Below, piece by piece: positions 32,797 to 39,823 of a stretch of 64,000 bases of DNA. Source of the stretch: Ohtaekwangia sp035628875 (lineage in GTDB: Bacteria > Bacteroidota > Bacteroidia > Cytophagales > Cyclobacteriaceae). The first letter of the stretch is position 1. Each line of letters begins with the position of its first letter. Location of the stretch: assembly GCA_035628875.1 (NCBI GenBank), contig DASPIZ010000135.1, forward strand, positions 62,001-126,000, written 5' to 3'. The position numbers and the translations under genes were made by a program. The notes beneath the pieces were generated by a model that worked only from the letters and a program-made list of their open reading frames with translations, ran no database searches and had not been told where the DNA came from.

Positions 32797-33393
32797 ATGG
32801 AACAAGTAATCTTAACATATTCAGAAAGCACGCAGGAGTTTCTCGAGTTTTTACAATTGGAGAAAGATTATCGTACGGAGGCGCTCGACTTGCTGGAAGA
32901 AGGAAAGTCGCGATACCTGGCCGATTTAAAAATCAATTTTAAAAATTCTTTTGAGAGTGAGTTTCTTTCTAAGAAGGAAATCGTGCTTCTTGGTGTAGCG
33001 CTGGCTGTCAACGCGAGCAATGGTATACTTCGTGATTTCTTTAAAAGAAAAGCAGAAGCAGAAGGTGTTACAGCGGAAGAGGTCGCGGAAGCCGTGGCAT
33101 GTTCGTCCTTATTGAGCGCAAATAATGTCTTTTATCGTTTTCGCCATTTTCTTAACAAAGAAAAATACGACGAGATCCCTGCACGTATTAAAATGAATAT
33201 CATGGCTCGCCCGGTAACGGGAAAAGAGTTCTTTGAACTTATTAGTCTTGCAGTGAGTGCCGTAAATGGTTGCGAAATGTGTGTAAAGTCACATGAAGCA
33301 TCCCTGCTCGAACTCGGCAGCAAGGAAGAACGGATTTTTGAAGCCGTACGCCTTGCTTCAGTTATCACGAGCTTAAGCAAAGTGGTGTATTAA
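32797..33393 (+). CDS. ahpD: AhpD-like alkylhydroperoxidase (CMD family)
   Basis: 198 residues from ATG 32797; a longer start would add 18 residues from repeat DNA. The C-terminal CMD/AhpD domain has VNGCEMCVKSHE with the Cys159-x-x-Cys162 redox pair and His166, as in M. tuberculosis AhpD (NGCSHCLVAHE), and the pattern of acidic residues around it. AhpD passes electrons from lipoamide-based dehydrogenases to AhpC in actinobacteria, replacing AhpF, which is absent from this window. Probably cotranscribed with ahpC; a rho-independent terminator follows. Confidence 0.9.
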   Translation: MEQVILTYSESTQEFLEFLQLEKDYRTEALDLLEEGKSRYLADLKINFKNSFESEFLSKKEIVLLGVALAVNASNGILRDFFKRKAEAEGVTAEEVAEAVACSSLLSANNVFYRFRHFLNKEKYDEIPARIKMNIMARPVTGKEFFELISLAVSAVNGCEMCVKSHEASLLELGSKEERIFEAVRLASVITSLSKVVY

Positions 33394-33416
33394 CATTCAT
33401 CTGATTTATTTTCTAA

Positions 33417-33446
33417 GGACCCGGGCAAAACGTCCGGGTTTTTTAT
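33417..33446 (+). terminator. Rho-independent terminator after ahpD
   Basis: ACCCGG/CCGGGT stem (33419-33424 with 33434-33439; GGAC/GTCC alternative) with a 9-nt loop and six T. Confidence 0.88.
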
Positions 33447-33553
33447 TATAAAACACTGACAAGCACGTGTTAACATCTTGATTTATTGATAATCTTTCGG
33501 ACTTACCACTTTCGGCAGGCATTTTGTGTCTAAGTATAAAAATTAAAAATATC

Positions 33554-34237
33554 ATGCGTTATACATTCATTCTTGTATTCCTTTTTACCTGTTCAGGTGT
33601 TTTTGCACAACACGAGGCATTTGAAGGCGAACCTTTTATTGAAGTAACAGGTATTGCCGAAACCGAGATCGAACCAGATGAAATTACCTTGTTAATTCGC
33701 TTAAAAGAATTTGAAGAAAACAGGAGTAAAACTGATCTTGAAAAACTCGATAAAGATTTCCTTGCTGCCCTAAAGAAAAGCGGAATTGAGAAGAAAAGAC
33801 TCTTACTTGCCGACGCGGGTTCTAAACTTGACAAACTGGGCAAGCGAGATAAAGATGCATTTCGGGAAAAATCATATGAATTGATGCTTACGGGAGCTGC
33901 AGAAGTTGACAAATTATTGACTGCGTTGCAACCCGTTGCCGTAGACCTTGTTACTATCACCCGTGTACATCATTCACAATTGGAGAAGCATAAGCTTGAT
34001 CTCAAGCTAAAGGCGCTTCAGGTCGCCCGATCGAAAGCAGAATTGTTGTTAAAAGCAATTGGTAATGAAGTGGGGAAACCCCTGATGATTCGCGAATGGG
34101 ATAATGAGCCAATACCGATGGCAAAAGCCAACGTTATGATGCGGCAAGAATCTGTCGGTTTTGCAGATGAAGCCAGTATGGAGTTTAAAAAAATCAGGCT
34201 TAGAGCGCAGGTTCACGCGCAGTTTGAAATTAAATAA
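33554..34237 (+). CDS. Exported SIMPL-domain (DUF541) protein
   Basis: 227 residues from ATG 33554 (signal peptide MRYTFILVFLFTCSGVFAQ; a frame 10 residues longer lacks that form). The SIMPL fold shows FIEVTGIAETEIEPDEITLLIRLKEFEE, the characteristic N-terminal strand with internal acidic residues, and a C-terminal FKKIRLRAQVHAQFEIK strand. Periplasmic; the family includes proteins linked to envelope stress and to signalling in eukaryotes, but no reaction is known. Confidence 0.85.
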   Translation: MRYTFILVFLFTCSGVFAQHEAFEGEPFIEVTGIAETEIEPDEITLLIRLKEFEENRSKTDLEKLDKDFLAALKKSGIEKKRLLLADAGSKLDKLGKRDKDAFREKSYELMLTGAAEVDKLLTALQPVAVDLVTITRVHHSQLEKHKLDLKLKALQVARSKAELLLKAIGNEVGKPLMIREWDNEPIPMAKANVMMRQESVGFADEASMEFKKIRLRAQVHAQFEIK

Positions 34238-34347
34238 CAGATTCAAAAAGCTGTTTATATCTCTTAAACTTTGAGAATTTTGAACTTAAAGTGACGTCTA
34301 TTCACCTTACGTTAAATGAAATTGTGACTAAGCTGACAAAGTGAAAA

Positions 34348-34476
34348 CTAATGATGTCGTCTCATTTCATCATTCAATCTAAAGGCATGCCAGAAGAAAG
34401 CCACAAAGAATAATATCACCGACACTAAAACGATCAACATAACAATAGTTGTTGTTTGCAATCCAAAGATCGGCAT
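34348..34476 (-). CDS. Small single-membrane-span protein (42 aa)
   Basis: ATG 34476 to TAG 34348-34350 gives MPIFGLQTTTIVMLIVLVSV followed by ILFFVAFFWHAFRLNDEMRRHH. A 20-residue hydrophobic helix is flanked by a short N-terminal tail and a charged C-terminal tail with adjacent His. It lies alone in a 398-bp gap. Codons look normal and the frame is otherwise stopped upstream by TAA. Coding status is inferred from composition; no family is recognised. Confidence 0.5.
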   Translation of the reverse strand: MPIFGLQTTTIVMLIVLVSVILFFVAFFWHAFRLNDEMRRHH

Positions 34477-34599
34477 AACAGTAAGGGCTATATTGACCAA
34501 AGTGGGGGGCTTGTAACAAAGGTAAGATCGGTTGACTTTTTGAAGCTTTTACCGCAAACCGCGGGTGTAAATTCCGAACATAATTATGGATCCTTGCGT

Positions 34600-34607
34600 T
34601 ATATTTG
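34600..34607 (+). promoter_or_regulatory. Candidate -7 box of the subtilase gene
   Basis: TATATTTG fits TAnnTTTG exactly, 28 bp before the ATG at 34636. No TTG at the expected -33 spacing. Confidence 0.45.
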
Positions 34608-34635
34608 CAACTGTTTAATTGAAAACCAATAATTT

Positions 34636-36327
34636 ATGTTAAAAAGAATGATTCGAGTGCTGTTGGTTGTAATGATGGGAATCCTCCTCAACCCGGCTAT
34701 CCAGGTATATGGGATGTATGAATTTCAGGATACCACGCTTACTCCCCGGGACTGGTTCTTACGCGATCCTGAAACTGACAAGGTGCAAGGCTTGAGCGTT
34801 GAACGCACGTACGAGACCTTATTGAAAGGGAAACCTTCACGCACCGTTTTGGTAGCGGTTATTGATTCGGGTATTGACATCGAACATGAGGATCTCAAAG
34901 ATGTGCTTTGGATTAATGAAGATGAGATTCCTGAAAACGGTATTGATGATGACAAAAACGGATACGTCGATGATATCCATGGATGGAATTTCATTGGTGG
35001 AAAAGAGGGAAATGTGGATGCCGATACCTATGAAGTTACGCGTGAATATGCTCGCCTTAAACCGAAATACGAAAACTTCGACGAAAAGGATCTCAACAAA
35101 AAAAATAAAGCAGAATACGAATATTGGAAACGCGTTAAAACCAAATATGAACGCGATTCTAAATTTAATAAAGAACAATTCGATCAGTATAACCAGCAAT
35201 TCGAATTGTACACCAACGCACTCGCAACGATTAAATATTGTGACAGCATCTTAACTGTTAAACTCGGTGCGCCAGTTTCAAAGTCATCGCTCGCCAGTAT
35301 CGCTGAGACGAACGATACCATAATGTTCGCTAAACAAACTTTAACAAAAGTGCTTGAAAATGTGCAGGGCGATATCGCAGTGAATGAGTTTGTCACTGAA
35401 CTGGCAGCGTATCTTGAACAACTCAACGAAGGTGTTGAACACTATCGCGTAGCGGTTGAGTACGGTTACAACACGGAGTTCAACTCGCGCACCATCGTGG
35501 GAGACGATATCAATAACCTCAAAGAAAAAGGTTATGGCAATAACGATGTCGAAGGACCTGATGCAAGTCATGGTACACACGTGGCCGGTATTATAGCCGC
35601 CAATCGAAAAAACGAAATCGGAATAAATGGCATTGCCGACAATGTTCGCATCATGTCGGTTCGCGCTGTGCCAAACGGTGATGAACGCGATAAGGATGTG
35701 GCGAACGCTATTATCTATGCCGTGGATAACGGTGCACAAATCATCAACATGAGTTTCGGAAAATCATTTTCTCCGCAAAAAGAAGTGGTGGACAAAGCGG
35801 TGAAATATGCTGAATCTAAAGGCGTACTTTTAATTCATGCTGCCGGCAACGATGGTAAAAACCTGGATGAAGAGCAGAACTATCCTACTAAAAAGGTAGG
35901 CAAAGGAGAAATAAAAACGTGGCTTGAAATCGGTGCGTCTGCCGCGGGAGCAGAAGATGAACTTGTGGGATCGTTTTCAAACTACGGAAAAAAATCAGTT
36001 GATCTCTTTGCTCCCGGTGTAGAAATTTACTCTACTACGCCTGATAATACGTATAAAGAATTTCAGGGAACCAGTATGGCATCTCCCGCCACGGCCGGAG
36101 TAGCTGCCATCATCATGTCTTATTTTCCACACCTCGATGCTGAGCAGGTGAGGGATGTACTGCGCAAATCAACCCGTACTTTCGATGAGCTTAACGTTTC
36201 CAAGCCAGGAGACGATGAACCGCAGGAAGTTAAATTCACAGAACTAAGCAGTACAGGTGGTATTGTCAACGCTTACGAAGCGGTAAAACTTGCTTCCACC
36301 ATTCCGGTGAAAACACCTAAGAAATAA
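34636..36327 (+). CDS. Exported S8 family serine protease (subtilase) with long D-H insertion
   Basis: 563 residues with a signal peptide (MLKRMIRVLLVVMMGILLNPAIQVYG). Catalytic Asp77 in VAVIDSGIDIEHEDL, His312 in ASHGTHVAGI and Ser480 in QGTSMASPATAGVAA, with the oxyanion Asn in IIHAAGNDG. The Asp-to-His distance is ~235 residues against ~35 in classical subtilisin; the ~170 extra residues (130-290) are charged and helical, with KNKAEYEYWKRVKTKYERDS. Secreted or periplasmic. No T9SS C-terminal domain is visible. The promoter has a -7 box; a terminator follows. Confidence 0.93.
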   Translation: MLKRMIRVLLVVMMGILLNPAIQVYGMYEFQDTTLTPRDWFLRDPETDKVQGLSVERTYETLLKGKPSRTVLVAVIDSGIDIEHEDLKDVLWINEDEIPENGIDDDKNGYVDDIHGWNFIGGKEGNVDADTYEVTREYARLKPKYENFDEKDLNKKNKAEYEYWKRVKTKYERDSKFNKEQFDQYNQQFELYTNALATIKYCDSILTVKLGAPVSKSSLASIAETNDTIMFAKQTLTKVLENVQGDIAVNEFVTELAAYLEQLNEGVEHYRVAVEYGYNTEFNSRTIVGDDINNLKEKGYGNNDVEGPDASHGTHVAGIIAANRKNEIGINGIADNVRIMSVRAVPNGDERDKDVANAIIYAVDNGAQIINMSFGKSFSPQKEVVDKAVKYAESKGVLLIHAAGNDGKNLDEEQNYPTKKVGKGEIKTWLEIGASAAGAEDELVGSFSNYGKKSVDLFAPGVEIYSTTPDNTYKEFQGTSMASPATAGVAAIIMSYFPHLDAEQVRDVLRKSTRTFDELNVSKPGDDEPQEVKFTELSSTGGIVNAYEAVKLASTIPVKTPKK

Positions 36328-36360
36328 CCGAACACAAAACGTCCGGTTTCGATACAAAAA

Positions 36361-36390
36361 GTACCGTCATTACAATGGCGGTATTTTTTT
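36361..36390 (+). terminator. Rho-independent terminator after the subtilase gene
   Basis: TACCGTCATT/AATGGCGGTA stem of nine to ten pairs with one G-U, short loop and seven T. Begins ~33 bp after the subtilase stop. Confidence 0.85.
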
Positions 36391-36569
36391 GTGCCACCTT
36401 TATCTTAAAAATACCACGGCTAACGGTATGGATATACGTAAATTATACCGACCAGTATACCGAATAACCGTGTAACCCTTGTATCTAAAAACCCAGGTGT
36501 ACTTTTAAGGATGAAGAAATATCCGCCATGAAGCGGGTTACACAGTAATACAAAGTGGACTAGCTTTCC

Positions 36570-36590
36570 TGTATACAACAACCGTATACA
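36570..36590. promoter_or_regulatory. GTATAC dyad overlapping the aspartic-protease start codon
   Basis: TGTATAC-N7-GTATACA is a perfect 7+7 inverted repeat whose right arm ends on the A of ATG 36590. GTATAC also occurs at 36455-36460 in the same leader. It may be an operator; nothing matches it in known databases in memory. Confidence 0.4.
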
Positions 36591-37525
36591 TGAACCCTTT
36601 TCCCCGACTGATCTTCATCATCGTACTTGCCGTGCTTACCTGCAACAGTACGAAGGCTTCTCCCCGTGCCGGATTTTATTTGCCGGATTCTCTTCAGCAA
36701 GTCACATTAACCTATCGTAACATCAACAATCTTATTCTCCTTCCAGTGATCATCAACGATAGCATACAACTGAATCTCATTCTTGATACAGGATGCAGAA
36801 ACCTCGTCTTATTCGGAAAGAGATTTCAAAAATTATTTATTGCTGAGCCAGGAAAAAAAGTACAGTTCTCCGGACTTGGTTCAGGTCGGGCTATTGTCGG
36901 GTCACTTTCCCTGAACAACAAAGTAAAGATCGGCGCCGTGTTAGGTGAACACATCCCTATTGTGGTCATCCCGAATCGCAATCTGTTTGGATCATATCCC
37001 CGAATAGACGGCGTAATAGGTTATGAAGTCTTCACCAGATTTGAGATTGAGCTAAATCCGGTACATCAAAAAATTACCTTCCGCCCCGGGTATTCCGGAT
37101 CATTACCTTTGGGCTACACGCACATTCCGTTACGTATAGAAGATTCAAGACCAATTATGGATGGCAAAGTGGTCTTCGATGTCAATGAAACACAACAATT
37201 TAGTTTAATGATAGATACGGGATCAACATTGGGTTTACTTTTAAAGACATCTTCGTCCAGAGAAGCTACTACTAAAGGAAAACGATCAGTACTTGGACGC
37301 GGCTTCAATGGCATCATGGAAGGAATTCTAAGAAAAAGCAAAAAGCTGATTCTTCATAAGATGGAAATTGATATGACTGAAACCGCCGTGGTATATTCAT
37401 CTTCTTACACGCATGCTTCCCTCGGCATGGAAGTATTGAAAGATTATTCCCTTATCCTGAATTATAGCAAGGCGTATGCAGGATTAAAAAAAATAATCCA
37501 GGGTGACATTCCCGAAAGTATTTAA
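36590..37525 (+). CDS. Two-lobed aspartic protease-like exported protein
   Basis: 311 residues with a signal-like start (MNPFPRLIFIIVLAVLTCN). Two active-site motifs lie in one chain: Asp66 in LILDTGCRN and Asp209 in LMIDTGSTLG, both with the hydrophobic-hydrophobic-D-T-G pattern of retropepsin-type folds, separated by a typical IDGVIGYEVF segment. Bacterial proteins with this double lobe (Asp_protease_2 repeats) are probably periplasmic, self-contained enzymes. The substrate is unknown. A GTATAC inverted repeat overlaps the start codon. Confidence 0.8.
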   Translation: MNPFPRLIFIIVLAVLTCNSTKASPRAGFYLPDSLQQVTLTYRNINNLILLPVIINDSIQLNLILDTGCRNLVLFGKRFQKLFIAEPGKKVQFSGLGSGRAIVGSLSLNNKVKIGAVLGEHIPIVVIPNRNLFGSYPRIDGVIGYEVFTRFEIELNPVHQKITFRPGYSGSLPLGYTHIPLRIEDSRPIMDGKVVFDVNETQQFSLMIDTGSTLGLLLKTSSSREATTKGKRSVLGRGFNGIMEGILRKSKKLILHKMEIDMTETAVVYSSSYTHASLGMEVLKDYSLILNYSKAYAGLKKIIQGDIPESI

Positions 37526-37696
37526 AAGAAGTACTGACAGGATTTAGTAAAGAAAAAAAGCATTATTACGGGAAGGATTGTATTAAACCAGTGTGATTAT
37601 ATCGTACCTGACGGCACTAACAAAAATCCAGATTCGTTTTCTACCCTTATTGCATCCTTACGGGGTTAAGCAACACGTTCATTTCATCCGATCTTG

Positions 37697-37712
37697 TGCC
37701 TACATATAGGCA
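37697..37712. promoter_or_regulatory. 16-bp perfect dyad in the 37.5-37.9 kb gap
   Basis: TGCCTACATATAGGCA is a 6+6 inverted repeat with a 4-base centre, alone in AT-rich DNA. No gene start within 200 bp fits it, so it is listed as a weak candidate site only. Confidence 0.25.
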
Positions 37713-37742
37713 GGGAACATATTGTTAGTAAATAGAGTTTCG

Positions 37743-37884
37743 TTAGTGGCATTAAATTCTAAAGGCACGCTTTGTGATGCCACAGAGACAAAACGACACC
37801 AATAAATGCAACTATGAAGATGGCATATCTTCTTAGTGCCCTGGTCTCTTAGTGGCGTTAAATTCGAATGGCACGCTTTATGCC
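37743..37884. repeat. Isolated copy of the ~106-bp hairpin repeat
   Basis: TTAGTGGC at 37743 and 37849 are 106 bp apart, and both are followed by similar GTTAAATTC and GGCACGCTTTRTG tracts. Between them, GCCACAGAGACAAAACGACACC faces CTTAGTGCCCTGGTCTCTTAG, the same inverted design as the array at 22031-22530. It marks a second locus for that family. Confidence 0.75.
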
Positions 37885-37950
37885 AATGTGGTCGTTTAAA
37901 AAAAGAATAGTAAATTTAATACTTAGTTTTTTTAACATAACCCACACAAC

Positions 37951-38706
37951 ATGAACCAGGAAGTACATTGGAATAACATTGCCACCAGTTACGATGATGA
38001 AATCTTTGATGTATTTAAATCCGACAAGAAAAAAGTTCTCGCCAAATACTTTAAAAAACATGCAAACAGAAGAAAAGATGCAACTGATTTCGGATGCGGC
38101 ACAGGCAAAGCATTACCCTTCCTTTCTCCTGGCTTTAAACATGTGCTCGCGCTTGACATTTCGCAGGAGTGTATCGTGATCGCAAAGGAGAGAAACTTCA
38201 ACAACGTTACTTTTAAACGTGCGGACCTTACAAGACAATCCGTTAAACTTCCCCCCGCACATTTTGGATTGTGTGTTAACGTGGCCATTCTTCCAGAACT
38301 TGCACAAAATCGCGCCATCATTAAAACAGTAAAGCGTGGATTGCGAAAGAATGGTACAGCAATCTTTGTGGTCCCTTCTATGGAGTCTATGCTTTTTGCC
38401 TCATGGCAACTCCTGGAGTGGTACCGTAGAGAGAAGGTCTCACCGGAGCATATTCCTGGCGACGAATTGAATTATTTCGACCGGAATAAAACAGATCTTA
38501 TTCAGGGTATCATTAACATTAACGGTGTTCCTACCAAGCATTACACAGCACCTGAGATACACGTGTTGTTTGAAGAAGCGGGACTAACCGTAACCGCACT
38601 CAAAAAACTGGAATACGATTGGAACACAGAATTCGATTCGCCGCCTTCCTGGCTTAAAGCACCATACCCATGGGATTGGCTGATTGAATGCAAGTCTGTT
38701 AATTAA
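37951..38706 (+). CDS. Class I SAM-dependent methyltransferase
   Basis: 251 residues. SAM-binding motif I DFGCGTGKALPFL (residues ~46-58), motif II LALDISQECI and post-I FKRADLTRQSV, then a helical C-terminal part. No signal peptide. The acceptor is not clear; similar proteins methylate small molecules. Monocistronic by spacing. Confidence 0.83.
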   Translation: MNQEVHWNNIATSYDDEIFDVFKSDKKKVLAKYFKKHANRRKDATDFGCGTGKALPFLSPGFKHVLALDISQECIVIAKERNFNNVTFKRADLTRQSVKLPPAHFGLCVNVAILPELAQNRAIIKTVKRGLRKNGTAIFVVPSMESMLFASWQLLEWYRREKVSPEHIPGDELNYFDRNKTDLIQGIININGVPTKHYTAPEIHVLFEEAGLTVTALKKLEYDWNTEFDSPPSWLKAPYPWDWLIECKSVN

Positions 38707-38773
38707 GGACTTTAACATTTCATTAACGCGCTATAGTTGGTAAGCGTGTGTATATTTTCCACCATTATAAAAA

Positions 38774-39631
38774 ATGAATATGAAAATCATACACACACTC
38801 TACTTTTTTCTGCTGAGCGGAATTGTCCAGGCGCAGTTGCATCTACCCGAACTTAGCCCGCGAAGTTACCTGAAACAAGAAGTAGGATATACAAACATTA
38901 CTATTTCGTATGGACGACCCGCAACGCGTGGTCGTGTGGTTATGGGGGAAGTTGTTCCCTACAACACACTATGGCGAACTGGTGCAGGTGAAGGAACCCA
39001 GATTTCTTTCGATCGACCCGTTACAATCGCAGGTAAAAAAATTCCAGCCGGGACTTACGCATTCGTCACTATACCTGATCGCGATCAATGGACCGTGTTA
39101 CTCAATACCGATACCAGCAAAATTTATGGCGACCCTGCTGAATATGATTTAAAATTTGAAGCGCTTCGATTTAGTGTAACTCCGCAAAAATCATCGCGGT
39201 TTTATGAATCTCTTACCATTGACTTAGATATTACCAACTACAATGCTGACTTATACCTTTCATGGGAGAATACACAAATTCATTTTCCAATTCTCACACA
39301 TACAGATGAAGAGGCACTAAAACATATTGCACTATCCCTTGAGAAAAATCCCGGGAACGACGAGATGTACGCTGCGGCAGCTTACTACTACTTTGTGAAC
39401 CAAAAAGATCCTGACCAGGCGCTTCAATTCATCAACAACGCCTTAAGCATAAAAGAAGACCGGTGGTATTACCTACAGAAAATTGACCTGCTAATCCGAT
39501 TAAAAAATCACAGTGAAGCTATTGTTTTAACCGAAAAAACAATTGAATTCCTAAGAAGAACAAAACCAATTGAATGGGAGCATACTGTAAAAAGCATTGA
39601 AGCAAAACGCAATAGCTGGCCCCATAAATAA
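38774..39631 (+). CDS. Exported DUF2911 protein
   Basis: 285 residues; signal peptide MKIIHTLYFFLLSGIVQAQ (Met 38780 may also be used). Core DUF2911 pattern: LSPRSYLKQEVGYTNITISYGRPATRGRVVMGEVVPYNTLWRTGAGEGTQ-type block near residues 25-75, followed by KKIPAGTYAFVTIPDRD. The C-terminal ~90 residues have TPR-like helices (PGNDEMYAAAAYYYFVNQ). Periplasmic or outer-membrane associated; function unknown. Confidence 0.87.
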   Translation: MNMKIIHTLYFFLLSGIVQAQLHLPELSPRSYLKQEVGYTNITISYGRPATRGRVVMGEVVPYNTLWRTGAGEGTQISFDRPVTIAGKKIPAGTYAFVTIPDRDQWTVLLNTDTSKIYGDPAEYDLKFEALRFSVTPQKSSRFYESLTIDLDITNYNADLYLSWENTQIHFPILTHTDEEALKHIALSLEKNPGNDEMYAAAAYYYFVNQKDPDQALQFINNALSIKEDRWYYLQKIDLLIRLKNHSEAIVLTEKTIEFLRRTKPIEWEHTVKSIEAKRNSWPHK

Positions 39632-39823
39632 GGATGCAGCAATAGCTAAAGACCCTGCCGAGGCATGGGCCGTCCATCTCAGCAAGCTTGGAAATGACAA
39701 CGTGGCTAGCGTTAAAGCACCTTAAATCGTTCCATCATGCCATTCATCAAAATCCAAGCTTCCGTCTAACCAGTTTCAATTTCGCATTTCGAAAAACCAT
39801 TACCTTCGTAGGCTAAGATCGAT

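Noticed and set aside
29230..33393. The peroxide cluster as a mobile stress island
   Set aside because: No integrase, att site or tRNA flank is present, and composition looks like the neighbours.
39632..39730. A coding-like stretch of about 30 codons just after the DUF2911 gene (DAAIAKDPAEAWAVHLSKLG)
   Set aside because: No start codon in frame near it and no match to the gene before it; it may be a decayed fragment but support is too weak to list.
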